Assembly (NCBI GenBank): GCA_007117945.1
Contig: SKTN01000391.1
Coordinates: 1-20,391 of the forward strand
Direction of reading: 5' to 3'
Source: Nitriliruptoraceae bacterium
Lineage (GTDB): Bacteria > Actinomycetota > Nitriliruptoria > Nitriliruptorales > Nitriliruptoraceae
Length of the DNA stretch: 20,391 nt
Shown: in pieces, positions 13,371 through 20,338 of the stretch
Layout: each line of letters opens with the position of its first letter
Numbering within the stretch: position 1 is the first letter of the stretch
Program-made: the position numbers and the translations under genes
The notes under the pieces: model-generated
What the model saw: the letters and a program-made list of their open reading frames with translations, nothing else
What the model was told of the DNA's origin: nothing
The model's database searches: none

Positions 13371-13479
13371 ACGGGTGTCGAGCCCGGGGGCTCGGCCGCC
13401 GTCGTCGGTCGGTGGCCGACACGGCCGGCGTCGAGGTGGCACCCTGCCCGCCGTCGTCGCGTGCGGACAGGGGTCAGGG

Positions 13480-13977
13480 ATGAGCGAACCGGGTGTCGTC
13501 ATCCCGGTCGTCACGGCCGTCGCGCTGCTCACCCTGGTGCTGCGGTTCCGTGACCCCGTGCGCCGCAGCCCCGTCGCCGCCGCCGTCGAACTGCTGTCGG
13601 TGAGCCTGGCCGCGGGCCTGCTGGTGGAGCTGGCCCTGGCGGGGAGCAGCTGGGGAGACATCACCGCCACCTCGAGCCTGTACGTGCTGTTCGGCGCAAC
13701 CGTGGCCTTCGTGCTGTCGATGGTGCGGGTGATCGCCGCGGTGCTGCTCACGCGGCGACGCCAACAGGTGCCCGTGGATGCGGTCGTCTCCTTCGGGGGC
13801 GTCTCCGCCCTGGCCGCGTTGTTGTCAGGGGCGATGCTGGTGGCCGCGTTCGGGTGGGGTGTGACCGTGCTGGTCGCGGTCGTGGCCGTGCTGCGGGCGG
13901 CTGCCCACCCCTGGAGGGCCAGCGAGGTCCTACAGCGGTGGACCTGGCCCCTGCGCGGACGTCCCTCGACGGGTTGA
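13480..13977 (+). CDS. small four-helix membrane protein, unknown function
   Basis: A 165-residue hydrophobic protein with four predicted membrane spans: about 6-21 (VIPVVTAVALLTLVL), 32-53, 65-91 and 101-140 (long, possibly two segments). A short basic loop (LTRRRQQVP) follows the third span, and the end is basic (WTWPLRGRPSTG). I recognise no family motif; it could be an MrpF/MnhF-like small membrane subunit, but that is weak. Start ATG 13480 was chosen for the GGGGTCAGGG purine-rich stretch directly before it and because the hydrophobic region begins a few residues in. It diverges from dus (122-nt gap) and converges on the gene at 14078-14512 across a strong palindrome. Codon bias matches its neighbours. 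Confidence 0.7.
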   Translation: MSEPGVVIPVVTAVALLTLVLRFRDPVRRSPVAAAVELLSVSLAAGLLVELALAGSSWGDITATSSLYVLFGATVAFVLSMVRVIAAVLLTRRRQQVPVDAVVSFGGVSALAALLSGAMLVAAFGWGVTVLVAVVAVLRAAAHPWRASEVLQRWTWPLRGRPSTG

Positions 13978-14017
13978 TGACGGTCCGCCCCGGAGGGCGC
14001 CCCGGCGTCGCGGCCAG

Positions 14018-14064
14018 CGGACACGGGTGTGGCGGGGCCGACGGCCCCGCCACACCCGTGTCCG
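14018..14064. terminator. 47-bp palindrome between convergent genes (bidirectional terminator)
   Basis: Two exactly complementary 23-nt arms (left arm begins CGGACACGGGTGTGGCGGGG) are separated by one A at 14041. It sits 41 nt after the plus-strand stop at 13977 and 14 nt after the minus-strand stop at 14078, so it could end transcription from both sides. No T-run flanks it. Confidence 0.75.
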
Positions 14065-14077
14065 GACCTCGCTCGGA

Positions 14078-14512
14078 TCACATCGAGGAGCTGGAGTCCA
14101 CCTTGGCGATGTTCTCGCTGACGTCACGCATGCCGAGCCCGATGAGGACGAAGATCACGCCCATACCGAAGGCCATCGCGGCGACGCCGAAGGCCAGGAT
14201 GGAGGTGAACAGGGAGGCCTGCAGGAAGGAGGCGTTCTGCGCGGTGGCGCGGCGCTCGTCGTCCCGGGGCAGCTCGGCGTAGGTCTGCCCATCGGTGATC
14301 TCGAGCACGTTGCGGTCGATGGTCTGTGCCTGGCAGTAGGCCGAGAACGGGCCGCGTACCTCGGTCTCGGACAGGCACACGGCGTCCTCGCCGATGGTGA
14401 TGCGCTGGTCGCTCAGCGTCGTGCTGACCAGGATCCAGGTGCCGATGCTGGCGAGGATGAGGAGGACACCGAGGGCGATGGCCCCGGTGGATGCGAGCTT
14501 GCGGTTGTTCAT
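14078..14512 (-). CDS. two-helix membrane protein of the type often mislabelled 'LigA'
   Basis: A 144-residue protein with a transmembrane helix at about 9-32, an extracytoplasmic loop of about 65 residues and a second helix at about 98-128, ending in a short Ser-rich tail. The loop holds RITIGEDAVCLSETEVRGPF, AYCQAQTIDRNVLEITDGQ and TYAELPRDDERRATAQNASF. This pattern is shared with widespread actinobacterial proteins that databases label 'aromatic ring-opening dioxygenase LigA'; nothing in the sequence supports a dioxygenase. The real function is unknown. C46 and C60 in the outer loop could form a disulfide. ATG 14512 is supported by GGAG 6 nt upstream. A 7-bp stem with AACAA loop (14544-14562) lies in its leader, and TAGGGT at 14640-14645 is a possible -10. 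Confidence 0.8.
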   Translation of the reverse strand: MNNRKLASTGAIALGVLLILASIGTWILVSTTLSDQRITIGEDAVCLSETEVRGPFSAYCQAQTIDRNVLEITDGQTYAELPRDDERRATAQNASFLQASLFTSILAFGVAAMAFGMGVIFVLIGLGMRDVSENIAKVDSSSSM

Positions 14513-14820
14513 GAAGGACTCCGTCCCAGGTCGGTGCGGTGCGTCGGCGGTTGTTCCGCCGAAGGTGACCGGCAGTCCGTGCGCGTGCCGAACGGCCCGG
14601 CGATACTCCCCCGCGTCCTGCGGGCTGCGGCCGATAGGCACCCTACGTAAGCCACAGGCCCCTTGCGGCCCACGGAAGTCCCCACTTCAGGGCCGAAGGT
14701 CCCGGATACGGGCCTCGCGCTCAACCCTTATCCCGTGCGTCATCGTAGGGAGGGCCCGCCCGTACCGCTAGCCTCCGGCCGGTGCGGCGGACCCGCGCTG
14801 ACGAGGGATGAGGGGACGTG
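14513..14820. other. 308-nt divergent intergenic region
   Basis: Contains no convincing gene. It should carry promoters for both flanking genes: candidate -10 boxes are TAGGGT on the minus strand (14640-14645) and TAGCCT on the plus strand (14769-14774). A TCGGCGG/CCGCCGA hairpin with a 5-nt loop lies at 14544-14562 in the minus-strand leader. Locally less G+C-rich around 14630-14750 than the coding regions. Confidence 0.5.
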
Positions 14821-16038
14821 ATGCACCGTCGGCCGGGCGCGGAGGAGGCCACCTCCTGGCCCCTCGTCGCGGCCGTGGTGGCCGAGGACGTGGTGCTGCC
14901 CACGGTCCGAGGGGTCCACCGCGCCGTCACCGATGCGGCCTTCCGCTGGACGGGTCCGCTCGGGCGTCCCGTGCGTCCGTTCGTCGAGTTGGCCACCGAC
15001 GTCGGCTACGAGGGCGTGCGCTACGTCCTGCGCGCGCTCGGGTCCACCGCCCACCGTCTGTCAGGGGACCGGGGCCGTCCGATGGCCTCTGGCACACCCA
15101 CACCGGGTGCGCTGCGGGCGCGGGCGATCGCGGTCGGGGTCGCTGACGACCGGTTCCGTGACCGCGCCCGGCTCCACCCGGCGCCGATGAGCCTGCACCT
15201 GGCGGGGCATCCCGAGCCCGTGGCACCCGAGGACCTCGCCTCGCTGCTGCCCGCGCCCACCGCCCGCGTCGTGGTCCTGGTGCACGGGCTGCTGGATACC
15301 GAGCACCTGTGGCGCGGATCCGCCGACGTCCCGAGCCTGCCGGCGGTGGCCGCGGGATCCGGCGCCGCGGTCCTGCTGGTGCGCTACGACACCGGTCGCC
15401 CCGTGGCCGAAGGCGCGGCCGCCCTGGCGCGCCTGCTCGAGGAGGTCCACCAGGCGTGGCCGGGGCGTCTGCGCCAACTCGTGCTGGTGGGCTACTCGAT
15501 GGGCGGACTGGTGCTGCGCGACGCCGCAGCGCAGGGTGCGGCGGCGGGTATGGCCTGGCCGGCGAGCGTCAGCGACGTGCTCCACCTTGCCACCCCCCAC
15601 CTCGGCTCCTGGCTGGAGAAGGCCGCCAACGTCACCACCTGGACCCTGCGGCACGCCTCTCCGGTGACCGCCCCCCTCGGCGCCCTGGTCGACCGGCGGT
15701 CCCAGGGCATCAAGGATCTGCGGTTCGGTCCGGTGCACCGGGACCCACCGCCCGGGGGCGTCGATGGTCTGCTGGCGGGTTGGGGCGCGTCACCGGCCTG
15801 GCAGCCGGCGGCACGTCACCACCTCGTCGCCGGTCGGCTCCGTCCGGCGGGCCGCCACCCCCTCAACCTCGCCCTCGGTGACGCACTGGTCCGGGCCGGT
15901 TCGGCACGTGGGGTCGGACCCCTGCGCCGGGTGCCCGGTGACGCTCCGGCCAGCATCACCGAGGTGCCCGCCGGCCACCTCTCCCTGGTGCGTCGGGCAG
16001 AGGTCGCCACCCTGCTGCGCGACGTGCTGGCGGCCTGA
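14821..16038 (+). CDS. alpha/beta-hydrolase, lipase/esterase-like
   Basis: A 405-residue probable esterase or lipase. Oxyanion region VVVLVHGLLDTEHLW (150-164), nucleophile elbow GYSMGG with S226 (224-229), LATPHLGSWLEK (256-267) as in PGAP1/lipase-type enzymes, probable acid D354 in NLALGDALVRAGSA and catalytic H386 in PAGHLSLVRR. The first 145 residues are not part of the fold: they are helical and mildly hydrophobic (LVAAVVAEDVVLPTVRGVH), with no signal peptide, and resemble an accessory domain that may sit on the membrane. ATG 14821 was chosen because AGGGGA lies 4 nt before it; the GTG directly upstream (14818) is an alternative. Substrate unknown. Its stop is 27 nt from the convergent gene's stop. 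Confidence 0.85.
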   Translation: MHRRPGAEEATSWPLVAAVVAEDVVLPTVRGVHRAVTDAAFRWTGPLGRPVRPFVELATDVGYEGVRYVLRALGSTAHRLSGDRGRPMASGTPTPGALRARAIAVGVADDRFRDRARLHPAPMSLHLAGHPEPVAPEDLASLLPAPTARVVVLVHGLLDTEHLWRGSADVPSLPAVAAGSGAAVLLVRYDTGRPVAEGAAALARLLEEVHQAWPGRLRQLVLVGYSMGGLVLRDAAAQGAAAGMAWPASVSDVLHLATPHLGSWLEKAANVTTWTLRHASPVTAPLGALVDRRSQGIKDLRFGPVHRDPPPGGVDGLLAGWGASPAWQPAARHHLVAGRLRPAGRHPLNLALGDALVRAGSARGVGPLRRVPGDAPASITEVPAGHLSLVRRAEVATLLRDVLAA

Positions 16039-16065
16039 CCAGCCACGGCACGGCAGGCGCGCCGC

Positions 16066-16695
16066 TCAGCGCTCCCAGGTCGCCCGCAACGTCCCGCGGC
16101 GGGCCTCCACGGAGCGCAGCTGCACCATGAGCCCGGCCAGAGCGAGGGCGAGGTAGCCGGCGGTCCACCACCAGCCGAGCTGCAGACGCTCGGGGGTGTC
16201 CGGGGAGGTCAGGTCGCCCGCGTCCAGTGCGCCGGTGAGCAGCAGCAGGCCGGCGACCACCGCGCTCGCACCGGCGAAGGCGCCGAGCACCGCCAGGAGC
16301 AGCATGGGGAGGTCACCCACGATGGCCAGCATCGCCAGGAGCGCACCACCCGCGATGCCGGCCAGCACGATCACCCAGGTCCAGGGCACGCCGAGGGCGA
16401 CCATCAGGGTCGAACCCAGGGAGAAGCCGATGGCCGCCATCCCGAGCACGACCGACACGGCGTAGTAGAGGTAGGCGATGAGCCCGAAGACCACCGCCAA
16501 CCCGCCGGCGACCAGCCACGACAGGGCCGAGGCGAACACGCCCTCGCCGGTGACGACCGCCATGAGTCCGGCGCCCAGCAGGAACCCCGCGAAGGCGCCC
16601 CACAGGGCGATGACCCCCCGCAGTGCGGCGTAGCCGGCGAAGCACAGGAGCCCGCCCACCACGATGGCCAGTACCCCGACGAGCAGCTCGACCAT
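16066..16695 (-). CDS. polytopic membrane protein, DUF4203-like
   Basis: A 209-residue protein that is almost entirely hydrophobic, with about seven membrane helices rich in Gly and Ala. The opening pattern (GGLLCFAGYAALRGVIALWGAFAGFLLGAG) and repeated GxxLG/GAFAG motifs recall the DUF4203/TMEM198-like family, whose biochemical role is unknown. The C-terminus is a basic cytoplasmic tail (QLRSVEARRGTLRATWER). ATG 16695 was chosen because GAGGAA sits 5 nt upstream and the start lies 13 nt after the preceding gene's stop; an ATG at 16749 would overlap that gene by about 40 nt. Probably co-transcribed with the small protein at 16709-17179. Confidence 0.75.
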   Translation of the reverse strand: MVELLVGVLAIVVGGLLCFAGYAALRGVIALWGAFAGFLLGAGLMAVVTGEGVFASALSWLVAGGLAVVFGLIAYLYYAVSVVLGMAAIGFSLGSTLMVALGVPWTWVIVLAGIAGGALLAMLAIVGDLPMLLLAVLGAFAGASAVVAGLLLLTGALDAGDLTSPDTPERLQLGWWWTAGYLALALAGLMVQLRSVEARRGTLRATWER

Positions 16696-16708
16696 GGTGG
16701 TTCCTCGC

Positions 16709-17179
16709 TCAGCTCCGGGAGCCGGCTCCCGGAGGTCGGTCACCATCATGCCGTGCGAGCAGGGCGCGCGCTTCCTCCACCGTCGCCTCCGCCGCGGCCC
16801 TGACCTCCTCCGAGGCGGGCTCGGTGAGGCGGGGACCGAGGTCGTCCACCGCTGCCAGGGCCGCGGTCGCGATCACCCGGGAGCCCTCGGCGAGCTCGTT
16901 GGCGACGCTGCGCATCCGGCGCGCGACGCTGGCGGTGCCCCAGCGTCCGCCGTCCACCTCGGCCTCGAGCTGTCGCTCGGTGGCTTCGGCCTCCCAGTAG
17001 GTGGCTTCCTCGGCGCTGATACGCGCGATGGTGCGCAGCCGTGCGAGCAGCCGGGCCGCGTCGTGGAGCGGGAGCGGCTCACGGACGGCGCGCTCACGCT
17101 CCAGCACCACCAGCGCGTCGAGGACGATCGCGGCGTCGTGGGTATCGAGGTAGACGTCCCAGATGGAGGTGGTCAGCAC
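16709..17179 (-). CDS. small soluble alpha-helical protein, unknown function
   Basis: A 156-residue protein, acidic to neutral and predicted all-helical, with no signal peptide, membrane segment or recognised motif. It starts TSIWDVYLDTHDAAIVLDAL and continues with Arg/Glu/Ala-rich helices containing RLRTIARISAEEATYWEAEA and SVARRMRSVANELAEGSR. The periodicity suggests helical bundles or a coiled coil. GTG 17179 was chosen for AAGG about 9 nt upstream; codon bias is that of its neighbours. It lies directly upstream of the DUF4203-like gene (13 nt), so the two are likely one operon and may form a membrane protein plus cytosolic partner. A hairpin containing a TAGCGT box (17228-17233) precedes it. 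Confidence 0.65.
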   Translation of the reverse strand: MLTTSIWDVYLDTHDAAIVLDALVVLERERAVREPLPLHDAARLLARLRTIARISAEEATYWEAEATERQLEAEVDGGRWGTASVARRMRSVANELAEGSRVIATAALAAVDDLGPRLTEPASEEVRAAAEATVEEARALLARHDGDRPPGAGSRS

Positions 17180-17222
17180 CAGGTGTGCCTTGGCTCGCGG
17201 GCGGGGACTCCCGGCTGTCGCT

Positions 17223-17240
17223 GCCGCACGCTAGTGCGGC
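17223..17240. terminator. hairpin after the DEAD-box gene, overlapping a -10-like box
   Basis: GCCGCAC/GTGCGGC stem of 7 bp with a GCTA loop, 15 nt past the helicase stop at 17255. The minus strand through the loop reads TAGCGT (17228-17233), the same -10-like hexamer as before dus and the NlpC/P60 gene. It could start the 156-residue gene with a leader of about 40 nt. Terminator, promoter or both. Confidence 0.45.
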
Positions 17241-17254
17241 GTCGGGGAGGGGGT

Positions 17255-18661
17255 TCAGCGCGTGCGTGCGTGCCCGCCCCGTGCCCGGGTGCGGGCGTTG
17301 CCGTCGGCGCCGCGTGCCCCGCCCCCGCTGCCTCGGGTGCTGCTGCCGTTGTTGCGGCTGCTGCTGCTGTTGCCGCCCCGGCCGTTGCCCTTGCCGCCGG
17401 TGTTGCGGCCGCGGCCCTGACCACCACCGCGGCGCTGGGTGTTGCCGCCTGGCCGTGAGCGCTGTCCGCTGCCGGGACCTGCGCCCCGACCGCCCCGCCG
17501 ATCATCGGCGGGCGGTGTCGGCTCCGGCAGCACCTCGGCGTCCAGCAGGTCGAGCTCCAGATCGTGCATGCCGGGCGCCATCGCCAGCTGGTGCTGCATG
17601 CGGTGGTGCTCGTCGGCCTCCTCCTCGGCGACCATCGACACCACCAGCCCCAGTGCTCCTGCGCGGCCCGTGCGACCGGAGCGGTGCACGTAGTCCTTCT
17701 CCGTGGCGGGGCGGTCGTAGTGCAGGACGAGATCGACGTCGTCGACGTGTATCCCCCGGGCCGCCACGTCGGTGGCGATCAGGGCCTGGACCTCGCCGCG
17801 GGAGAAACGGGCCAGCGCCTGCTCACGCTGCCGCTGGCTGCGGTTGCCGTGGATCGCGGCGGTGGAGACACCGTCCTGTCGCAGCTGCTTGGCGAGACGG
17901 TCGGCGCCGTGCTTGGTCCGGGTGAACACGATCGCCGTTCCCGATCGGGACAGGATCCGGCCGGTGAGCCGGCGCCGTTCGGGGCGCTCGGCGGGCCAGA
18001 ACACATGGCGCACGTCGGCGCGGTCCTGCTCGGGGGTGGCGAAGCGGTGGGTGACGGGGTCGACCTGGTAGCGGCGGATCAGCACCTCGACATCACCGTC
18101 GAGGGTCGCGCTGAACAGCAGGGTCCGCCGGTCCGGGGACGTCGCGTCCAGCAGGCGCTTGACGGCGGGCAGGAAGCCCATGTCGGCCATCCGGTCGGCC
18201 TCGTCGAGCACGACGAGGTCCACGTCGCCGAGCGCCAGGGCACCACGGTCGATCAGGTCCTCGAGGCGGCCGGGGGTGGCGACCACGACGTCGATGCGGC
18301 CCTTGAGGCGCTGGAGGTCGCGGTTGATGCTGGTGCCGCCGTAGAAGGTGGCGGCGCGGCCACCGGTGACCTCCAGCAGGGGAGCGAGGGTCTCGGCGGT
18401 CTGGCTGGCGAGCTCGCGGGTCGGTGCCAGCAGCAGGGCGCGGGGCCTGCCGGGCGTGCCACGGCCGACGCTCATCGCGACGGGCAGGGCGAAGGCCAGG
18501 GTCTTGCCGGAGCCGGTGGGGGCCTCTGCGCTGACGTCGTTGCCCGCGAGGGAGTCGGTGAGGGTGAGTTCCTGGATCGGGAAGGGCCTGGTGAAGCCGA
18601 GTTCGCGGAGGCGCTCGTTGAGGTCCGGGGAGACGCCGAGGTCGAGGAAGGTGGTGGGCAT
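17255..18661 (-). CDS. DEAD-box ATP-dependent RNA helicase with RGG-rich tail
   Basis: A 468-residue RNA helicase. Motifs in order: Q motif GFTRPFPIQ (22-30), Walker A APTGSGKT (47-54), APTRELA (79-85), GG, VATPGR (127-132), DEAD (153-156), SAT (184-186), VFTRTK (245-250), ATDVAARG (296-303) and HRSGRTGRAG (326-335). After residue 385 comes an 80-residue low-complexity tail rich in Gly, Arg, Asn and Ser with several RGG/GRG units, which in related helicases binds RNA non-specifically. Likely roles are ribosome assembly, RNA decay or cold response; the sequence does not decide between CsdA- and RhlE-type functions. ATG 18661 is supported by GGAG 6 nt upstream. The gene has an unusually long non-coding stretch before it. 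Confidence 0.94.
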   Translation of the reverse strand: MPTTFLDLGVSPDLNERLRELGFTRPFPIQELTLTDSLAGNDVSAEAPTGSGKTLAFALPVAMSVGRGTPGRPRALLLAPTRELASQTAETLAPLLEVTGGRAATFYGGTSINRDLQRLKGRIDVVVATPGRLEDLIDRGALALGDVDLVVLDEADRMADMGFLPAVKRLLDATSPDRRTLLFSATLDGDVEVLIRRYQVDPVTHRFATPEQDRADVRHVFWPAERPERRRLTGRILSRSGTAIVFTRTKHGADRLAKQLRQDGVSTAAIHGNRSQRQREQALARFSRGEVQALIATDVAARGIHVDDVDLVLHYDRPATEKDYVHRSGRTGRAGALGLVVSMVAEEEADEHHRMQHQLAMAPGMHDLELDLLDAEVLPEPTPPADDRRGGRGAGPGSGQRSRPGGNTQRRGGGQGRGRNTGGKGNGRGGNSSSSRNNGSSTRGSGGGARGADGNARTRARGGHARTR

Positions 18662-19013
18662 GTCAAGCTCCGTAGCGCCGGTTCCGGCGCGGTGGGGTCG
18701 CCATCCGCGGGGCGGAGGCGTCGGTGGTGCGGCTGGGCCACGTCGTCGTGGCGCGCAGCGGTGGACGGCCGGTCGGCGGGGGACCGCTGGCGCGTGGTGA
18801 ACACGCTGCCAGGAGCGAGCGCGGCTGGGTGCCGCGGGCGGTCCGGTGGAGGCCGTGCTGTCCCGGTCGGCCGTGGGGCCTGGACCGGGTCGGCGGCGTC
18901 GTGTTCCGTGCGGTGCGGGTGCTCCACAGGGGGGAGCGGTGGCGCGCACGTCGACGCACCGTACCGGTTGCGGCGCAGGACCGCGTCCCGTCGCTCGGCC
19001 GTGCGGCCGGTCC
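18662..19013 (-). other. 352-nt non-coding region, probable long 5' leader of the helicase gene
   Basis: No reading frame here looks coding. The only -10-like hexamer I find on the minus strand is TACGGT (18958-18963), which would give the helicase mRNA a leader of about 290 nt. A GCGCCGG/CCGGCGC hairpin with a 2-nt loop (18675-18690) ends 3 nt before the GGAG ribosome site. Long regulated leaders are known for cold-shock helicase genes in other bacteria; regulation here is inferred. Confidence 0.4.
18996..19009. terminator. small hairpin after the CPBP protease gene
   Basis: CGGCCG-TG-CGGCCG, 6-bp stem with a 2-nt spacer, 4 nt after the stop at 19014. Short, so only a weak terminator candidate. 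Confidence 0.3.
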
Positions 19014-19904
19014 TCAGCCCGAGCCGGTGCGGGTCCCGGGTTCGTCCTCGAGCCCGAGACCACCGCCCACCCGGGCAAGGAGGGCAAGGGCCAGTGCCAC
19101 GGCCAGCAGGGCGGTCACGGTGCCGAAGCCCGCCTCCTGCGCCGACGGCGCCAGACCCTGCACCGTCGCGGCGTACCAGCCGTTCAGCGCGGCGTGGAGC
19201 AGGATCAGCAGCAGCACGTTGCCCCGGGTGTGGTTGAGGACCCAGGCGAAGAGCACGGACAGACCGAAGGCGCCGAGGGTGAAGCTCGCAGCCGAGGTGG
19301 CTGCCTGCCCCGTGCCCTCCAGGAGGAACAGGGGCGCGTGCCACAGCGACCACACCGCCCCGACCATCAGGGCAGCGGTCACGGCGCGGTAGCGGGTCTG
19401 CAGCAGGGGCTGGAGGTAGCCGCGCCAGCCGATCTCCTCGAGCCCGCCGAACACCACGCTGCTCAGCAGGAACAACGGCACCAGGGGCAGGGTGGCGCCC
19501 ACCGACGGTTCCAGCGGCACCCGGTCGACGGCGACGAGGATGCTGACGCCGAGGACGGCCACAGGCAGCGGGGCCAGGAGCAGCCACCCCGCACGGCCGA
19601 GCCGCCAACGCCGCAGTTGACGACCCAGTCCTGCGAGGCCGGCACGGCCCTCGACCTTCCAGAGCAGGGCCAGGGCCGCGATCCCGGGACCCAGACCGCC
19701 GAGGGCGAACAGGACCGTCGGTCCGACGCCGGCCATGGGCTCCTCGCCGGTCAGGGCGAGCAGGCCCCAGGGCACCCAGGAGCACAGCAGCGCCAGTGCC
19801 ACGAACGCGGTGGCACGGGTGGCGACCGAGGTCGGGGTCGTCCTGGACAACGCAACCGCCGGGTCCTGGCTGCAGGGAGGCCACGACGACGGGAAGGAAG
19901 CCAC
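19014..19904 (-). CDS. CPBP-family intramembrane protease (CAAX/bacteriocin-processing type)
   Basis: About 296 residues with roughly eight membrane spans. The family's catalytic motifs are present (numbering from GTG 19904): GGLEEIGWRGYL with E156, E157 and R161 (motif 1), WSLWHAPLF with H189 (motif 2) and LLHAALNGWY with H237 and N241 (motif 3). Members cleave within or near membranes; some process prenylated proteins, bacteriocins or anti-sigma factors, and the substrate here is unknown. The start is uncertain: GTG 19904 follows a TAGGGT -10 box by 17 nt, while TTG 19850 gives a shorter N-terminus (SRTTPTSVATRATAFVALAL) closer to the usual family layout. Neither has a strong ribosome site. 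Stand-alone, 352 nt upstream of the helicase start. Confidence 0.87.
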   Translation of the reverse strand: MASFPSSWPPCSQDPAVALSRTTPTSVATRATAFVALALLCSWVPWGLLALTGEEPMAGVGPTVLFALGGLGPGIAALALLWKVEGRAGLAGLGRQLRRWRLGRAGWLLLAPLPVAVLGVSILVAVDRVPLEPSVGATLPLVPLFLLSSVVFGGLEEIGWRGYLQPLLQTRYRAVTAALMVGAVWSLWHAPLFLLEGTGQAATSAASFTLGAFGLSVLFAWVLNHTRGNVLLLILLHAALNGWYAATVQGLAPSAQEAGFGTVTALLAVALALALLARVGGGLGLEDEPGTRTGSG

Positions 19905-19921
19905 GCCGTCGTGCGTTGACC

Positions 19922-19927
19922 ACCCTA
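19922..19927 (-). promoter_or_regulatory. candidate -10 element of the CPBP protease gene
   Basis: TAGGGT on the minus strand; transcription would begin near 19915, about 11 nt before GTG 19904 or 65 nt before TTG 19850. No -35 recognised. Confidence 0.35.
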
Positions 19928-20086
19928 GATGCCCATCCCCGCCGTCGGAGCCCTCACGTGCGCCCTTCCTCCGCCTCCACCGGGACCGTGAAACCCACCA
20001 CCTCGGCGGGGACCTCGGCACCCCTGGTGCTGCCGGCACGGTCGCCGGCGCATCCGACCGGCGCACAGGCCGCCACCACCACGGTG

Positions 20087-20338
20087 GTGCGGGTCACCAT
20101 CGACGCCGACGACCGCAACAGCCGTCGCGTCGTGGGATCCCTGGAGGGGCTGAGCGGCCCGGCACTGCGCGTGGTCGTGCGCGACGCCCGCGACGACCCG
20201 GACGCGGCCCGATCCCTCGAGCGGCTGGTGTGCTGCGGGCCCGTCACCCCGGTGGTGGAGGTGCGCGGGCTCCTGCTCACGGCACCGACCCCCGCCGAGG
20301 CACTGCTCGCGGTCCGTCGGGTGACCGACGCGGTCTGA
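20087..20338 (+). CDS. possible small protein, unknown
   Basis: An 83-residue frame from GTG 20087 (GTG 20084 is equally possible) beginning RVTIDADDRNSRRVVGSL. It shows strong G/C third-position bias and an alternating strand/helix pattern ending PTPAEALLAVRRVTDAV, which looks like a small alpha/beta domain. No motif or family is recognised. There is no ribosome site at either GTG. The frame stays open upstream to GTG codons near 19957 and 19987, but that part is Ser/Thr/Pro-rich and unconvincing. The stop directly abuts the stop of the convergent gene at the right edge. Confidence 0.45.
   Translation: MRVTIDADDRNSRRVVGSLEGLSGPALRVVVRDARDDPDAARSLERLVCCGPVTPVVEVRGLLLTAPTPAEALLAVRRVTDAV

Noticed and set aside
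18663..18959. 98-codon minus-strand frame directly before the helicase start, a possible upstream gene
   Set aside because: The product is almost only Arg, Pro, Thr and Ser with no hydrophobic residues in a pattern, and its GTG overlaps the candidate -10 box.
18724..19013. Plus-strand frame in the helicase leader with partly good codon bias
   Set aside because: Bias fades within about 20 codons and the frame runs antisense into the CPBP protease. No motif or ribosome site; at most a decayed fragment.
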